Assembly (NCBI GenBank): GCA_938011325.1
Contig: CALLUD010000013.1
Span: 1 to 64,000 of the forward strand
Reading direction: 5' to 3'
DNA from: an uncultured Spartobacteria bacterium
Lineage (GTDB): Bacteria; Verrucomicrobiota; Verrucomicrobiia; Chthoniobacterales; JAATET01
DNA length: 64,000 bases
The translations under genes were made by a program, and so were the position numbers. This document shows, one piece after another, positions 1 to 9,700 of this stretch (position 1 is the first letter of the stretch; each line of letters begins with the position of its first letter). The notes below the pieces were generated by a model. The model had not been told where the DNA came from. It did not search any database and saw only the letters and a list, made by a program, of their open reading frames with translations.

Positions 1-158
1 TCCGGGCTCCTTGCAGCGCAACTTGCAATCAACCCAAAAAACCAACAAACATTACAACCCATCCCCGCCTGAAACTTTACTTTTAACCTGTCTCACTTTC
101 GGGGGCAGGCCAGGGGAGCGTGATCGCTGATTGGGCCATACCACGTGTGATCTTAGTT

Positions 159-187
159 TTGACGAAGGGATGAGAGCAATTTCCAAT
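159..187 (+). promoter_or_regulatory. possible sigma70-type promoter before the GT4 gene
   Basis: TTGACG (159-164) is followed after 17 bases by TCCAAT (182-187), about 35 bases before the glycosyltransferase start. The -35 matches the consensus in five of six positions and the -10 in four. The rest of the first 222 bases is AT-richer than its surroundings and holds no gene I can support. It also carries CCTGTCTCA (83-91), which recurs in the leader of the PEP-CTERM gene near 20.36 kb. Confidence 0.3.
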
Positions 188-222
188 TTGCGACAACTCC
201 GCTAGTTTCTGAACAGATTTTC

Positions 223-1392
223 ATGCGCTTCCTCCAACTTTTCGCAAAATACACGCGGCCCGGAGGCGAAGAGGGATCTGCTGACCGGATTTACCATCGG
301 ATCAAGCAACGCTACCCGATTGAGCGACTCTGGATTGAGAATTCAGAATGGGAGGCAGCGGGAGCACCACCGCGCTGGAGGCAGGCAATGCTAGCCTTTC
401 GGAATCCGGATTCCATCAAACGGGTTCTGGCGGCTCATCGCGATACGAAGGCGGATTGCTGGATTGTCCACAACCCCTACCCCATTTTGTCACCGGCGCT
501 TTACGCCGAAGCAAAGCGCCGCGGGATTCCCGTGATTCAATGGGTGCATAACTACCGGCCTTTTTCGGTTTCCGGTTATCTTTGGGCCGGGCATGAGGTC
601 GCTGCATCCGGCCTGAAGAAGAATTTCCTCCCGGAAATCCTGGCTGGAACCTGGCAGGGCTCCCGGCTTCGGTCTTTCGTTATGGCAGCCGTTCTTTGGA
701 ATGCACACGCCCGCGGCTGGTATGACGGTGTAACCCGCTGGGTGATGCTTTCCGCGTTCATGCAGGATCGTTTCGTCGAGGCCGGCATTCCACGGGAAAG
801 AGTTTTTGTGGTTCCACACTCGAGAGCGTTAACGACGATTGCCGATCGCGCCGCCGATCACGGATACTATCTTTTTCTTTCGAATCTCATCGAAGCGAAG
901 GGCGTCCGCACCCTTCTCTCCGCGTGGGAGCGACTTGCCGCCAATGGCCGTGCGCCCAGGCTGGTAGTTGCCGGCGACGGGCCTTTACGCTCCGAGGTCG
1001 AACAATGTCGCAGCCGGTTGCCGTCCATCGAGTTTGTTGGGTGGGTCGATGGACCTCGCAAGGCGGAGTTGATTGCCGGGTGCCGCGCGGTGATCGTCCC
1101 CTCCATATGGTGGGAGCCACTGCCTACGGTCGTGTTTGAAGCGTTCGATGCCACCAAAGCCGTCATTGGTGCGGCTTCGGGCGGAATCCTCGACATGGTC
1201 AGACATGAGGAAAATGGCTACCTCTTTCCGGCAGGTGATGCTTCCGCTTTGGCTGACCTTGTGGCTCGAGCGGAGAGTGCTCCTGAACGACTTTCAACAC
1301 TTGGCCGGAATGGTCGGAGAATGCTGGCTGAGGAATTTTCAGAAACGCTCTGGTTTGAGCGTTTCGAGAAGGTGGTCCGTTCTCTCGGATAA
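223..1392 (+). CDS. glycosyltransferase family 4 protein
   Basis: Cytoplasmic or membrane-associated GT-B retaining glycosyltransferase, 389 aa, the usual family length. The N-terminal half has an acceptor-side Rossmann fold with a Gly-rich loop (RPGGEEGSAD, residues 12-21). The C-terminal half has the nucleotide-sugar site, with GDGPL at 251-255 and the EX7E signature as E298 and E306 in WWEPLPTVVFEAF. The donor and acceptor sugars cannot be read from sequence. It is followed after 40 bp by a methyltransferase on the same strand, then by a WecG-type transferase and exosortase, which suggests extracellular polysaccharide or glycolipid synthesis. The family call is secure; the pathway is inferred. 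Confidence 0.9.
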   Translation: MRFLQLFAKYTRPGGEEGSADRIYHRIKQRYPIERLWIENSEWEAAGAPPRWRQAMLAFRNPDSIKRVLAAHRDTKADCWIVHNPYPILSPALYAEAKRRGIPVIQWVHNYRPFSVSGYLWAGHEVAASGLKKNFLPEILAGTWQGSRLRSFVMAAVLWNAHARGWYDGVTRWVMLSAFMQDRFVEAGIPRERVFVVPHSRALTTIADRAADHGYYLFLSNLIEAKGVRTLLSAWERLAANGRAPRLVVAGDGPLRSEVEQCRSRLPSIEFVGWVDGPRKAELIAGCRAVIVPSIWWEPLPTVVFEAFDATKAVIGAASGGILDMVRHEENGYLFPAGDASALADLVARAESAPERLSTLGRNGRRMLAEEFSETLWFERFEKVVRSLG

Positions 1393-1432
1393 TTCCGCTC
1401 GCATCACGGGTCTCTCCGCGTAAAAGAAAACC

Positions 1433-2095
1433 ATGTTTGGACATCTCGCAGACCATCGCAATCCCCGTTCGATGGCCTTTCGACTTCGAAAAAAGCGTCT
1501 GGAGCTGTTCTTCGAGATGTTACGGGGACTTCCGGAACCGGTTTCCGTTCTGGACATCGGCGGAGTCCGACAATTCTGGACCAGTCTGGCCCCCGAGTTG
1601 CCTGTCCGCTGCGAGATCACCTTGCTTAATCTTGAGGTGGACCCCAACGCGGAAAGTGCCGGATTTCGCAGCGTGGCCGGAGATGCGCGGAAAATGGAGG
1701 CGTTCGCCGATGGCAGCTTCGACGTCTGCTTCTCAAACTCCGTGATCGAGCACGTCGGCACCTTGTCCGATCAGATCTCGATGGCAAAGGAGGTGCAGCG
1801 CGTCGGACGTTATTTCTTCATCCAGACCCCCAACCGTCACTTTCCCATCGAGCCTCATTTTCTCTTTCCGCTCTGGCAATACCTGCCTGCCGCCGTGCGT
1901 GCCGCGTTGTTGCGGAGACGCTCGTTTGGCTGGATGAAACAAACTTCCGACCCATTGAAGGCCCGCGCGGAAGTGGAGCAGATTCGCTTGCTCAACCACC
2001 GGGAAATGCAGGCGCTGTTTCCCACCGCCACGATCTACCGGGAAAAGGTCGGGCCTTTGACAAAATCGCTTATTGCGCTGTCGCGTCGGGATTAG
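1433..2095 (+). CDS. class I SAM-dependent methyltransferase
   Basis: 220 aa, methyltransferase type 11-like. SAM motif I is VLDIGG near residues 39-44, and the post-motif region DGSFDVCFSNSVIEHV near residue 90 is typical of small-molecule or sugar methyltransferases. The C-terminal third is rich in aromatic and basic residues and may sit on the membrane. It lies 40 bp after the GT4 gene and is probably co-transcribed, so a role in modifying a sugar or lipid intermediate of the same polysaccharide is likely but unproven. Its end overlaps the end of the convergent WecG-type gene by 26 bp. Confidence 0.85.
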   Translation: MFGHLADHRNPRSMAFRLRKKRLELFFEMLRGLPEPVSVLDIGGVRQFWTSLAPELPVRCEITLLNLEVDPNAESAGFRSVAGDARKMEAFADGSFDVCFSNSVIEHVGTLSDQISMAKEVQRVGRYFFIQTPNRHFPIEPHFLFPLWQYLPAAVRAALLRRRSFGWMKQTSDPLKARAEVEQIRLLNHREMQALFPTATIYREKVGPLTKSLIALSRRD

Positions 2096-2864
2096 CCCTC
2101 CCGGGGTGACAGCAAAACTGGCGGGCGATTTTGAGAAGGAATAACGGATTGTTGAGCAGATACCGCCTCCAAAGCCGTCTCGGTTCCTGACACAGTCGAA
2201 ACAGCCATTCCAGCCCCGCTCCCTGCATCCAGAGTGGTGCCTGCGGGACGGTGCCGGAATGCATGTCGAACGCCGCACCCACGCCAATCATGAAATTCAC
2301 ATCGAGCCGGCCGTTCATCGAGGCCATAAACCGCTCCTGTTTCGGGGTGCTGAGGCCCACCCAAAGGATGTGCGGTTTGACGCGCGAGATCATGGAGGAA
2401 AGCTCTCGAATCTCGGCTTCGTTCAACGGCCGGAAGGGCGGAGTGTAGGTTCCGCAGATGCACACTCCGGGAAACCGCTCTCCGAGGGCACGTTTCAAGG
2501 TCTCCGCCACCCCCTCGTTTCCGCCATAAAGGAAATGGCGCACGCCTCCATCCCGTGTCGAGGCCATGATCTGTAACATGAGGTCCGGACCATATACGCG
2601 AGCCATGTGGCGATGCCCCTGCAACCGTCCCACCCATGTCATCGGCATGCCGTCCGGCGTCACCATCCACGCGGAATTGAAAATGCGCATCAGCTCCGGG
2701 TCTCGCTGGGCTTCCATAACGCCATGAACGCCGGTGACCGTAATGTATCCGCGTTCGTTCGCCTCGATGGCGTCGAGCAACAGTCGCGTCGCCTGGTGGA
2801 GATGCACCGCACTGACTCCCACGCCCAATACATTCGCGCGTGGCACGGGGGCCCGGGAGATCAT
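2070..2864 (-). CDS. WecG/TagA/CpsF family glycosyltransferase
   Basis: 264 aa, matching the GT26 family length. Typical elements are VTPDGMPMTWVGR near residue 68, with the conserved Asp, the GGNEG loop near 115, and VGLSTPKQERFM near 170. Family members move N-acetylmannosamine or another hexosamine from a UDP donor onto a lipid-linked sugar at the inner face of the membrane. The C-terminal region (LWRRYLLNNPLFLLKIARQF) is basic and hydrophobic, as expected for membrane attachment. It is convergent with the methyltransferase and divergent from exosortase. WecG-type genes often occur in exosortase-linked exopolysaccharide loci, so a shared role is plausible. Confidence 0.9.
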   Translation of the reverse strand: MISRAPVPRANVLGVGVSAVHLHQATRLLLDAIEANERGYITVTGVHGVMEAQRDPELMRIFNSAWMVTPDGMPMTWVGRLQGHRHMARVYGPDLMLQIMASTRDGGVRHFLYGGNEGVAETLKRALGERFPGVCICGTYTPPFRPLNEAEIRELSSMISRVKPHILWVGLSTPKQERFMASMNGRLDVNFMIGVGAAFDMHSGTVPQAPLWMQGAGLEWLFRLCQEPRRLWRRYLLNNPLFLLKIARQFCCHPGRANPDATAQ

Positions 2865-3135
2865 TGGATGGCGGACGAACGTGTTGCGAAATCGTCTTTC
2901 GTGATCGGGCGGCGCAGGAGCACCCGCGACAGGGTTGCGTCAACAGACGGGGAAATCTTCATGAATACGTGCAAATGGAAGTTCAACCAGCCGGTGGTCA
3001 ATCGAGCAATCTAATGTAGAATCGCCGTGAGCGAACAAGCGATTTGCCCTCACTCTCCAGACTCACGAAACTCCCTTGCGAGGCAAAGGGCTTCCCCCTA
3101 CGTTGTGGCGCTCTGCATCTCCACGAACCCGACAC

Positions 3136-4167
3136 GTGAAATCTGACTCCTCCATCGCACGCAGCATTTCTCCACTGATGTGGATTGCCCTGGCGACGGC
3201 GATCGGAGTTGTCATCTACTTATTCGGAATTTTTGGGTATCTCACGGCCTACGGTCCTCACCTCTCGGTCGTGCAGAGCATGTTCAAGCTCTACGGCTAC
3301 GAGGAATGGCAACACTGTGTGCTGGTGCCTTTTCTCTGCCTTTTCCTGGCATGGACGAAGCGAAAAGCGTTGGCAACCGCTCTACCAAAACCTTCGTTTC
3401 TCGGACTTCTTGTAGCGATCCCCGCTTTCGCGTGCTTCTGGCTGAGTTATCGATTGGACGACATCTATTTTGCGTTCATTTCGCTCCAGCTCCTCGCGGC
3501 GGCGTTGATCCTGCTCTTTGGCGGGTGGACGTGGATGAAAATTCTCTTCTTCCCGTGGTTGTTTCTCGCATTCGCCTGGCCGCTCTTCTTTCTCGACAAC
3601 CTCATTGCGTTTCCCCTGCGGGTGGTGATGTCGACGCTGAGCACGTTCGTGCTGAACACCATCGGAATTGCCTCCGTGCAAGTGGGCACTTCCATCCAAT
3701 CTGCGCCAAATCCCATCAACGGCCTTCCCGCAGGTGAACAGTTTCAGGTGGATGTCGCGGACCCGTGCAGTGGCATGCGATCGCTGTTTGCGCTGATGAT
3801 GGTGACGGCACTCTACGGTTTCTTCACGATGAAGACTTGGTGGAAACACGCCATCCTCTTCCTCTCGGCAATTCCGCTCGCGATCGTCGGAAACCTGATT
3901 CGAATCCTCATGCTGACGATCGGCATACTTTTGTTCGGAAACGACGTTGCGATTGGAACGCTGGAGGATCCTTCCTTCTATCACATGCTCTCGGGCTTCG
4001 TCGTGTTTGGTGCTGCGCTGGGCGGCATGCTGATCATCGCCGCCATTCTTCAGGGGAATTACCGGCACTGGTTCAACAATTTGAAAGGGCCGGGGTCGCC
4101 GCAAGCCTCATCGCCTTCCTCGACGCACCCGGTTGACTCTTCGCAAACCGCCCCTGATCTTTACTGA
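3136..4167 (+). CDS. exosortase (PEP-CTERM processing transpeptidase)
   Basis: Polytopic membrane protein with about eight hydrophobic segments. The exosortase/archaeosortase catalytic triad is present: Cys in DPCSGMRS, Arg in GNLIRILM and His in FYHMLSGF. The enzyme is expected to cleave PEP-CTERM tails at the membrane and hand the protein to an envelope acceptor. The start is uncertain: GTG at 3136 is used here, TTG at 3076 and ATG at 3178 are in frame, and none has a clear ribosome binding site. The stop overlaps the ATG of the EpsI gene by one base (TGATG), indicating translational coupling. Likely substrates are encoded at 20.4, 48.9 and 49.8 kb. Confidence 0.93.
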   Translation: MKSDSSIARSISPLMWIALATAIGVVIYLFGIFGYLTAYGPHLSVVQSMFKLYGYEEWQHCVLVPFLCLFLAWTKRKALATALPKPSFLGLLVAIPAFACFWLSYRLDDIYFAFISLQLLAAALILLFGGWTWMKILFFPWLFLAFAWPLFFLDNLIAFPLRVVMSTLSTFVLNTIGIASVQVGTSIQSAPNPINGLPAGEQFQVDVADPCSGMRSLFALMMVTALYGFFTMKTWWKHAILFLSAIPLAIVGNLIRILMLTIGILLFGNDVAIGTLEDPSFYHMLSGFVVFGAALGGMLIIAAILQGNYRHWFNNLKGPGSPQASSPSSTHPVDSSQTAPDLY

Positions 4168-4952
4168 TGCCAGAGCAGCAATCGATGAAGACGAATGTGA
4201 GCGTGAAATGGGTCGCTTATGGCGTCGCATTTCTTCTGCTCGGCATCGGCACGTATGTCGCGTGCCGCCTCACTCCCGAGCCCGATGCAGCGCCGAAGGC
4301 GGGCGTCACCATGAAACTGCCTGAAACCGTCGCGGGCCTCAGCGGCGAGGATTTCGAACCGACGGAGGCCGAGCTGGCAATTCTTCCGGCCGACACGCAG
4401 TTCGCGAAACGGCTCTACAAGAGCGAAAATGGCGCCGAGCAAATCTCCTGTCAGATCGTGCTCAGTGGCTCGGATCGTCGGAGCATTCATCGTCCGGAGG
4501 CCTGTCTTCGCGGCCAGGGATGGGTCATCGAGAATGGAGGAGTCGTTCCCATCAAGCTCAACGATGGCTCCACGCTCGACGTGATGAAGCTCACGATTGA
4601 CCGCTCTCTTCGCGCACCAAACGGCAAAACCGCGACGTTGCGGTCGCTGTATCTCTACTGGTTTGTCAGCAAGGAGACCACGACTCCCTATCATTTCGCG
4701 CGCATCCAGCGCACCTATCTTGACCTCCTCCTCCACAACCAGACCCACCGCTGGGCCTACTGCATCGTGAGCGCGCCGGTGCTCAAAGGCTTCGTCCCCG
4801 GCGGGAAGAATGAGGAACAAACGCTGGAAATGCTGAAAAACTTCATCGCGGAGTCCGCACCCCAATTCCAGCGACTCGGCGAAGGCGTCGATATCCCGCC
4901 GGCGCCGAAGCAGGTGAAGGCGGACAAACCGGGCGCGGACACCGCCGGATAA
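4167..4952 (+). CDS. EpsI-type exosortase-associated protein (DUF3485)
   Basis: 261 aa with one N-terminal transmembrane anchor (about residues 11-30) and an extracytoplasmic domain. The family hallmark HRPEACLRGQGW lies near residue 110, followed by an LYLYWFVSKE strand and an LLLHNQTHRWAY segment. EpsI domains are either fused to the C-terminus of exosortase or, as here, encoded directly after it. Their biochemical role is not settled but they are tied to exosortase function and exopolysaccharide. The ATG overlaps the exosortase stop by one base. An alternative start is Met8 at 4188. The C-terminal tail is Pro/Lys-rich and probably disordered. Confidence 0.9.
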   Translation: MPEQQSMKTNVSVKWVAYGVAFLLLGIGTYVACRLTPEPDAAPKAGVTMKLPETVAGLSGEDFEPTEAELAILPADTQFAKRLYKSENGAEQISCQIVLSGSDRRSIHRPEACLRGQGWVIENGGVVPIKLNDGSTLDVMKLTIDRSLRAPNGKTATLRSLYLYWFVSKETTTPYHFARIQRTYLDLLLHNQTHRWAYCIVSAPVLKGFVPGGKNEEQTLEMLKNFIAESAPQFQRLGEGVDIPPAPKQVKADKPGADTAG

Positions 4953-4957
4953 TTCGA

Positions 4958-5851
4958 CTAGATCTCGCTGGGCCGGCGGTCGCGGAACGTGAGTTCGGCG
5001 ATGCCCGATTTGTCGAGTGCCCCCAGCCCGGCTTTGACCATCAGGTCGTATTGAGCCTTTGTCGCCGCGGCGAGCGGAGTAACAACGTTGGCCTCCCGGG
5101 CCAGCTCAAGCGCGATTCCGGAATCCTTTGCGGCGTGAGCGGCGGAGAAATAGCAGGCGTGGTCGCGGTTCTGCATGTCCTCGCCGTCCGTCTTGAGCAC
5201 CTGTGAATTGGCTCCGGTTTGGGAAAAGACCTCTCGCAGCATCGTGAGATCGAGTCCCAGCGCGTCCCCCACGGCGAGGCCCTCGGCGAGCCCCGCGGTG
5301 TTGATGTTCATGACCATGTTGACCAGTGCCTTCACTTTCGCCGCGCTGCCTGTTGGCCCGATGTAGCGCAACGATGCGCTCAACGCCTCCAGCACCGGAC
5401 GCACCGACTCGAATACCGCGGGATCTCCTCCGACCATCAAATACAGGGTGCCTTCGCGAGCCTGTGTAATGCTGGAAGCCATGCAGGCCTCGAGCGTCTT
5501 CGCTCCGGCGGCCCGTGCCTTTTCCTCCACCTCGAGATGCACTGCTGGAGTGACTGTCGCGAAATTCACGAACGTCTTCCCAGCCGCGCCGTGCAACAGC
5601 GACTTCTCCGATCCGTCGAAAATCGAACGCATCGCGGAATCGTCCGTCACCACGGTCAGGATGAGATCACTTTCCGCCGTGACGTCCACGAGATTGGCGC
5701 AGGCCTTTGCTCCCACCTCTGCCGCCACCTTCCGGGCGGTATCCGGATGCAGATCGTTCACCGCGCTCACCGTGTATCCCACATCGCGCAGTCTCAGCGC
5801 CATGTTGGCGCCCATGCGCCCCACCCCGACAACTCCGATTCGCTCATTCAT
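4958..5851 (-). CDS. 3-hydroxyisobutyrate dehydrogenase-family oxidoreductase
   Basis: About 297 aa, the standard size for beta-hydroxyacid dehydrogenases. The N-terminal Rossmann motif is GVVGVGRMGANMALRL. The substrate-binding block GGDPAVFESVRPVLEAL is followed by TGSAAKVKALVN, which contains the catalytic Lys. Members oxidise 3-hydroxyisobutyrate, tartronate semialdehyde, glyoxylate or succinic semialdehyde with NAD(P), and the substrate cannot be assigned here. The start at 5851 is chosen because its ATG overlaps the stop of the upstream MBL gene as ATGA. A longer in-frame extension to 5920 lies inside that gene and looks spurious. It is the last gene of a minus-strand set. Confidence 0.88.
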   Translation of the reverse strand: MNERIGVVGVGRMGANMALRLRDVGYTVSAVNDLHPDTARKVAAEVGAKACANLVDVTAESDLILTVVTDDSAMRSIFDGSEKSLLHGAAGKTFVNFATVTPAVHLEVEEKARAAGAKTLEACMASSITQAREGTLYLMVGGDPAVFESVRPVLEALSASLRYIGPTGSAAKVKALVNMVMNINTAGLAEGLAVGDALGLDLTMLREVFSQTGANSQVLKTDGEDMQNRDHACYFSAAHAAKDSGIALELAREANVVTPLAAATKAQYDLMVKAGLGALDKSGIAELTFRDRRPSEI

Positions 5852-6663
5852 ACGCTCAGGAAAAATGGATTGGCCACCCGCTGCTCGCCGACGGTCGTCA
5901 GCGGCCCGTGCCCGGGACAAAGCACGGTTTCATCCGGCAGCGTGAAAATCTCTTTGCGGTTGGTGCGCAGCGCATCGGCGTAGGAGACGCCTCCTCCGCC
6001 CATCGATCCGGCAAACATCGCGTCGCCGCAGATGGCAAGTGGCCGCTCGAGTCCGCGCACGACATAGGTCACTCCCCCTTTGGAGTGTCCCCACGTGAGT
6101 CGTGTCTCGACATCGAGGTTGCCGATTTTGAACGCCCTGCCCGCCTCGAACGGCTCCGCTCCCGGGACGGACTCCTTCTGCGGCGCCCACGCCTTGGCCC
6201 GGGTTTTTTCGATCAACCGATCGAGGTCGTAAATGTGATCCCCATGGGAGTGCGTGATGAAAACCTGCTCGATCTCGAGCCCGCGTTCCCGGGCTGATTC
6301 CACGAGGTCGCCGACGTCGGAGCCGGTGTCGAAAGCCGCCGCCTTTTGGCTGGCGGGATCCCAGACGAGGTAGGCATTCACCGTCATATCGTCGAACGGC
6401 GTGTTGAACGCCGCCAGGCCTTCCACCGAAACGACCTCCGGCACATAACGGCCGCCGCCCAAAGCCGCGAGAGCATCGGGATTCAGATCGACCACCCTTG
6501 CGATGGCACGAACAACACCCTCGTCGAACTGTCCGCTCAACGCCGCACGCATTTGCTCGAGCGTCACGCCGGCACGCTCCGCGACCTCACCGGGAGCTTC
6601 ACCACGCCCGCGCAGTGCTTTTCCAAGCACGTCCTGAAATCCATCTTCGAGAGGCACCTTCAT
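5848..6663 (-). CDS. MBL-fold hydrolase with N-terminal helical/HTH-like domain
   Basis: 271 aa. Residues about 10-65 form a helical segment resembling a small helix-turn-helix (EVAERAGVTLEQMRAALSG). From about residue 85 it is a metallo-beta-lactamase fold of the glyoxalase II type: HSHGDHIYD (138-146) gives the first zinc ligands, TWGHSKGG the next His, CGDAMF the bridging Asp and LCPGHGPL the last His. Hydrolysis of a thioester or similar small substrate is likely, but the substrate is unknown. It starts 38 bp after the large ABC transporter and is translationally coupled to the dehydrogenase. The N-terminal extension is unusual for glyoxalase II proteins. Confidence 0.83.
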   Translation of the reverse strand: MKVPLEDGFQDVLGKALRGRGEAPGEVAERAGVTLEQMRAALSGQFDEGVVRAIARVVDLNPDALAALGGGRYVPEVVSVEGLAAFNTPFDDMTVNAYLVWDPASQKAAAFDTGSDVGDLVESARERGLEIEQVFITHSHGDHIYDLDRLIEKTRAKAWAPQKESVPGAEPFEAGRAFKIGNLDVETRLTWGHSKGGVTYVVRGLERPLAICGDAMFAGSMGGGGVSYADALRTNRKEIFTLPDETVLCPGHGPLTTVGEQRVANPFFLSV

Positions 6664-6701
6664 GCGTCGAGCCTACACCGCCACGCGCAGCGGGCAACGC
6701 C

Positions 6702-9700
6702 TTACGGAGCGCGTGTCTGAATTTGCAGCCGCAGGATGTAGTAGAGAGCGAAAAATCCCGCGAGCGTGAAAAACACCAGCACTCCCACATTGAACGTGAG
6801 CACGCTGGCGCGCACGCCGAAGTATTCCTTCCGCGGGCCGAAGAAGACGTTGAGATGCTTGTTCCGGCTCGCGTCGAGGCGGTAGTCGAGCTGCTCCATT
6901 TCGGCCTTTGACACGAGATCGGTGACCTTCTGGTTCACGTAAAGCTGCTCGGCGGAAACAGGCCCGCTCACGGCGCGGAGCCTTTCGGGATCGTATGGCG
7001 CGCCCGCGATGACTCGGTCGATCTCGGCGAACTTCGCATCGACGTCCTTCGGCGAGTCGCCTTGCAGCCCGGACACGAGCGCGAGCAATTCCTTGAGCGT
7101 GTCGAGACGTTCCTCGTCGGCCTCGGTGGGGTTCTTGTTCTTCGCAAGTGCCGCGATCTGACGCTGGATAATCTCCTGCCGCCGCGTGAGCGGATTCAAT
7201 TTCGCCTGCGCGTAGATGAGCGCCTCATAGGACCAGCGCATCGGCATGAACTCGCAGATGAGCGGCACCTGCAGATCGCTGCGAGGCGGAAGCGCGCTTT
7301 CCGGATGCTTCGAGAACCACTGCTGGACGGTGTAAACGAAGTCCAGGTTACGATTCATTTCCTCGTATTTGATGAGCGCGCCTCCGAGGATGATTTGCGG
7401 AATCAACACGGCGGGAATGATGTTCACCGCCGTTTTCCCTTCGGGAACGAGCGCGGAAATGATGAGCCCGATGGCGATGCCGCTGATCGCCGTGAGAGTC
7501 ATCGCGACGAACAGAATCCAGAACAGTCCGCGCACCGACAGCAGCCAGTTTCCAAGGACCGTGTAGGCAGCGCACTGGACGATCGCAAACAGCGTGAGCG
7601 TGAATGCCTTGGCGAACACGTAGTAGCCGAGGCGCACGTTGAGATTTCTCTCGCGAAGCAGCACGGGACGGTCGCGGATGATGTCGTCCACGCTGTTCGT
7701 CAGACCGAGGAACATCGCCACGACGAGCGATAGAAACAGATAGGTCGGAATGTGAAACGCCGACGCGAAATCGTAGGTGCCACCCTCGCTGTAGCGAAGG
7801 ACGACGCCGATGAGGAGCGCCAGCAACGGAGCCTCGACCAGCGTCGTGAGCAGGTTCGCACGATTGCGGAACTTGCTGATGAACGCGCGTTGCAGAAGCA
7901 CGGAAAATTGATTCCATTCCTCGCGCCAACGAATCGGCTCCCGGCGACGGATCGAAGGAGTGCTCACCGGCACGGGCGGAGCAGGCGCGGGCTCCTCCTT
8001 CTCGACCGGCGTGCTGCGCACGTCCTTCACGAGCCGGTAGGCTTCGTATTTGTCGCGCCAGTAATCCGGCGAATAGCGCCGTGCCGGGACGAGCTGGCCG
8101 CGGTTGTTTTCCTCGAAAATGATGTCGCCGCTCAGATCGCGCAGCGGGGTCTCGAGCACGTCGAAAATGAATTCCGGTCGCGCGGTGTCCCCGACGTCGG
8201 CGGCGCCGGTCGTGCCGAAATGCTGAAGGTGCTCCGCGTCGGCGAAATACTGCAAGGTTTCGTGCGGCGTGCCGAAGAACACGACCTTCCCCCCCTTGTC
8301 CAGCAGCAGGACCTTGTGGAACATGTGGAAGATCCGCGAGGTCGGCTGGTGAATGGTCACCATCACGATCTTGTTGTGCGACATCGAACGGATGATCTCG
8401 ATGACGTGCTCGGAATCCTTCGACGACAGTCCCGAGGTCGGCTCGTCGAAAAGAAAGATGTCCGCCGAGCTGATCATATCGAGCCCGATGTTGAGCCGCT
8501 TGCGCTCGCCGCCGGAGAGCGTCTTCTTCTGCGAGCTGCCCACGACACTGGACCGCCGCTCGTTCAGGCCGAGCTCCGCCAGCTTGCTGTCGATGCGGCG
8601 CAGACGCTCGCGACGTGAAAGGTGCGGCGTGCGAATCGCCGCCGCGAAATCGAGGTTCTCCTCGATGGTCAGATGCTCGTCAAACGCGTCGTATTGCGGC
8701 ACATAGGTGACGTATTTCCGCAGAGCGTCGTAGTTGGCATACAGCGAGCGGCCATTGAAAAGCACTTCGCCATGCACCGGCGCGAACTGGCCTGAAAGCA
8801 TCCGCAGAAGCGTGCTCTTGCCGCATCCGCTCGCGCCCATCACGCACACCATCTCGCCGCGCTGCACGGTGAAAGACACGCCGTCGAGAGCGACGTCTCC
8901 ATTGCGGAAGCGGCAGACAACATCGCGCACCTCCATCGTCCGGATGATGTTGCGCTCCTCCTCGATCAGGCGCTCGGAGAAGTTGCATCGCAACACCTGC
9001 CCGGCATCGATGCGGATCGTGTCGCCATCCGCCAGCGGTGCGGAATTTCGGACCGGATTCCCGCGCACGAGGATCGGACGATCCGACTTCAGCACATCCA
9101 CGCGGCCTTCCTTGCGGTCGTAGTCGCAGTAGATTTTGAGCAACACGTCTCCGCCGGAGCCTGGAGAAAGCAGGATGTCGTCCTCGTTCAGGAGCCCCGG
9201 GTTGTTCGAGACGAGATACTCCGATTTCGACGCCTTGAGCTGGAAACGGCCGCCGTAGGAGCGCGCGCGCCGGCGCAGGTCGTCGAGTTCGAGCTCGCTG
9301 TCGTCGTGGAAGATGATGCGATCCTCGAGCGACGCCTCGACCGTTGTTCCTTCCGTCAGACGCGTGTTCTTCAGCACGGCATCGACATCCTTCAACGCGA
9401 CCACGCGCACCTTGAGACCGAACGTCACTTCGAGACAGCTGTCCCTCGAGCGATTCTTTTCGAGCCGCACCTCGTCGTCGTCGCTCACCGCGACGAAAAT
9501 CGTGGCCACCGACACGTTCTTCTTCGCGTTGAAGTAGAAGACCAGATCCTGATGCGTGAGGACCTGCTCATCGATGATGATGCGCTGTCCCGGATACAAC
9601 CGGCAGAAATCGTTCGGCTTGAGGACGCGGCCCTGCACGATGAGGTTCCGCCCGCTCATGTTCTTGAGAATGATCAGATCGTGATAGCGATAGGCCAGCA

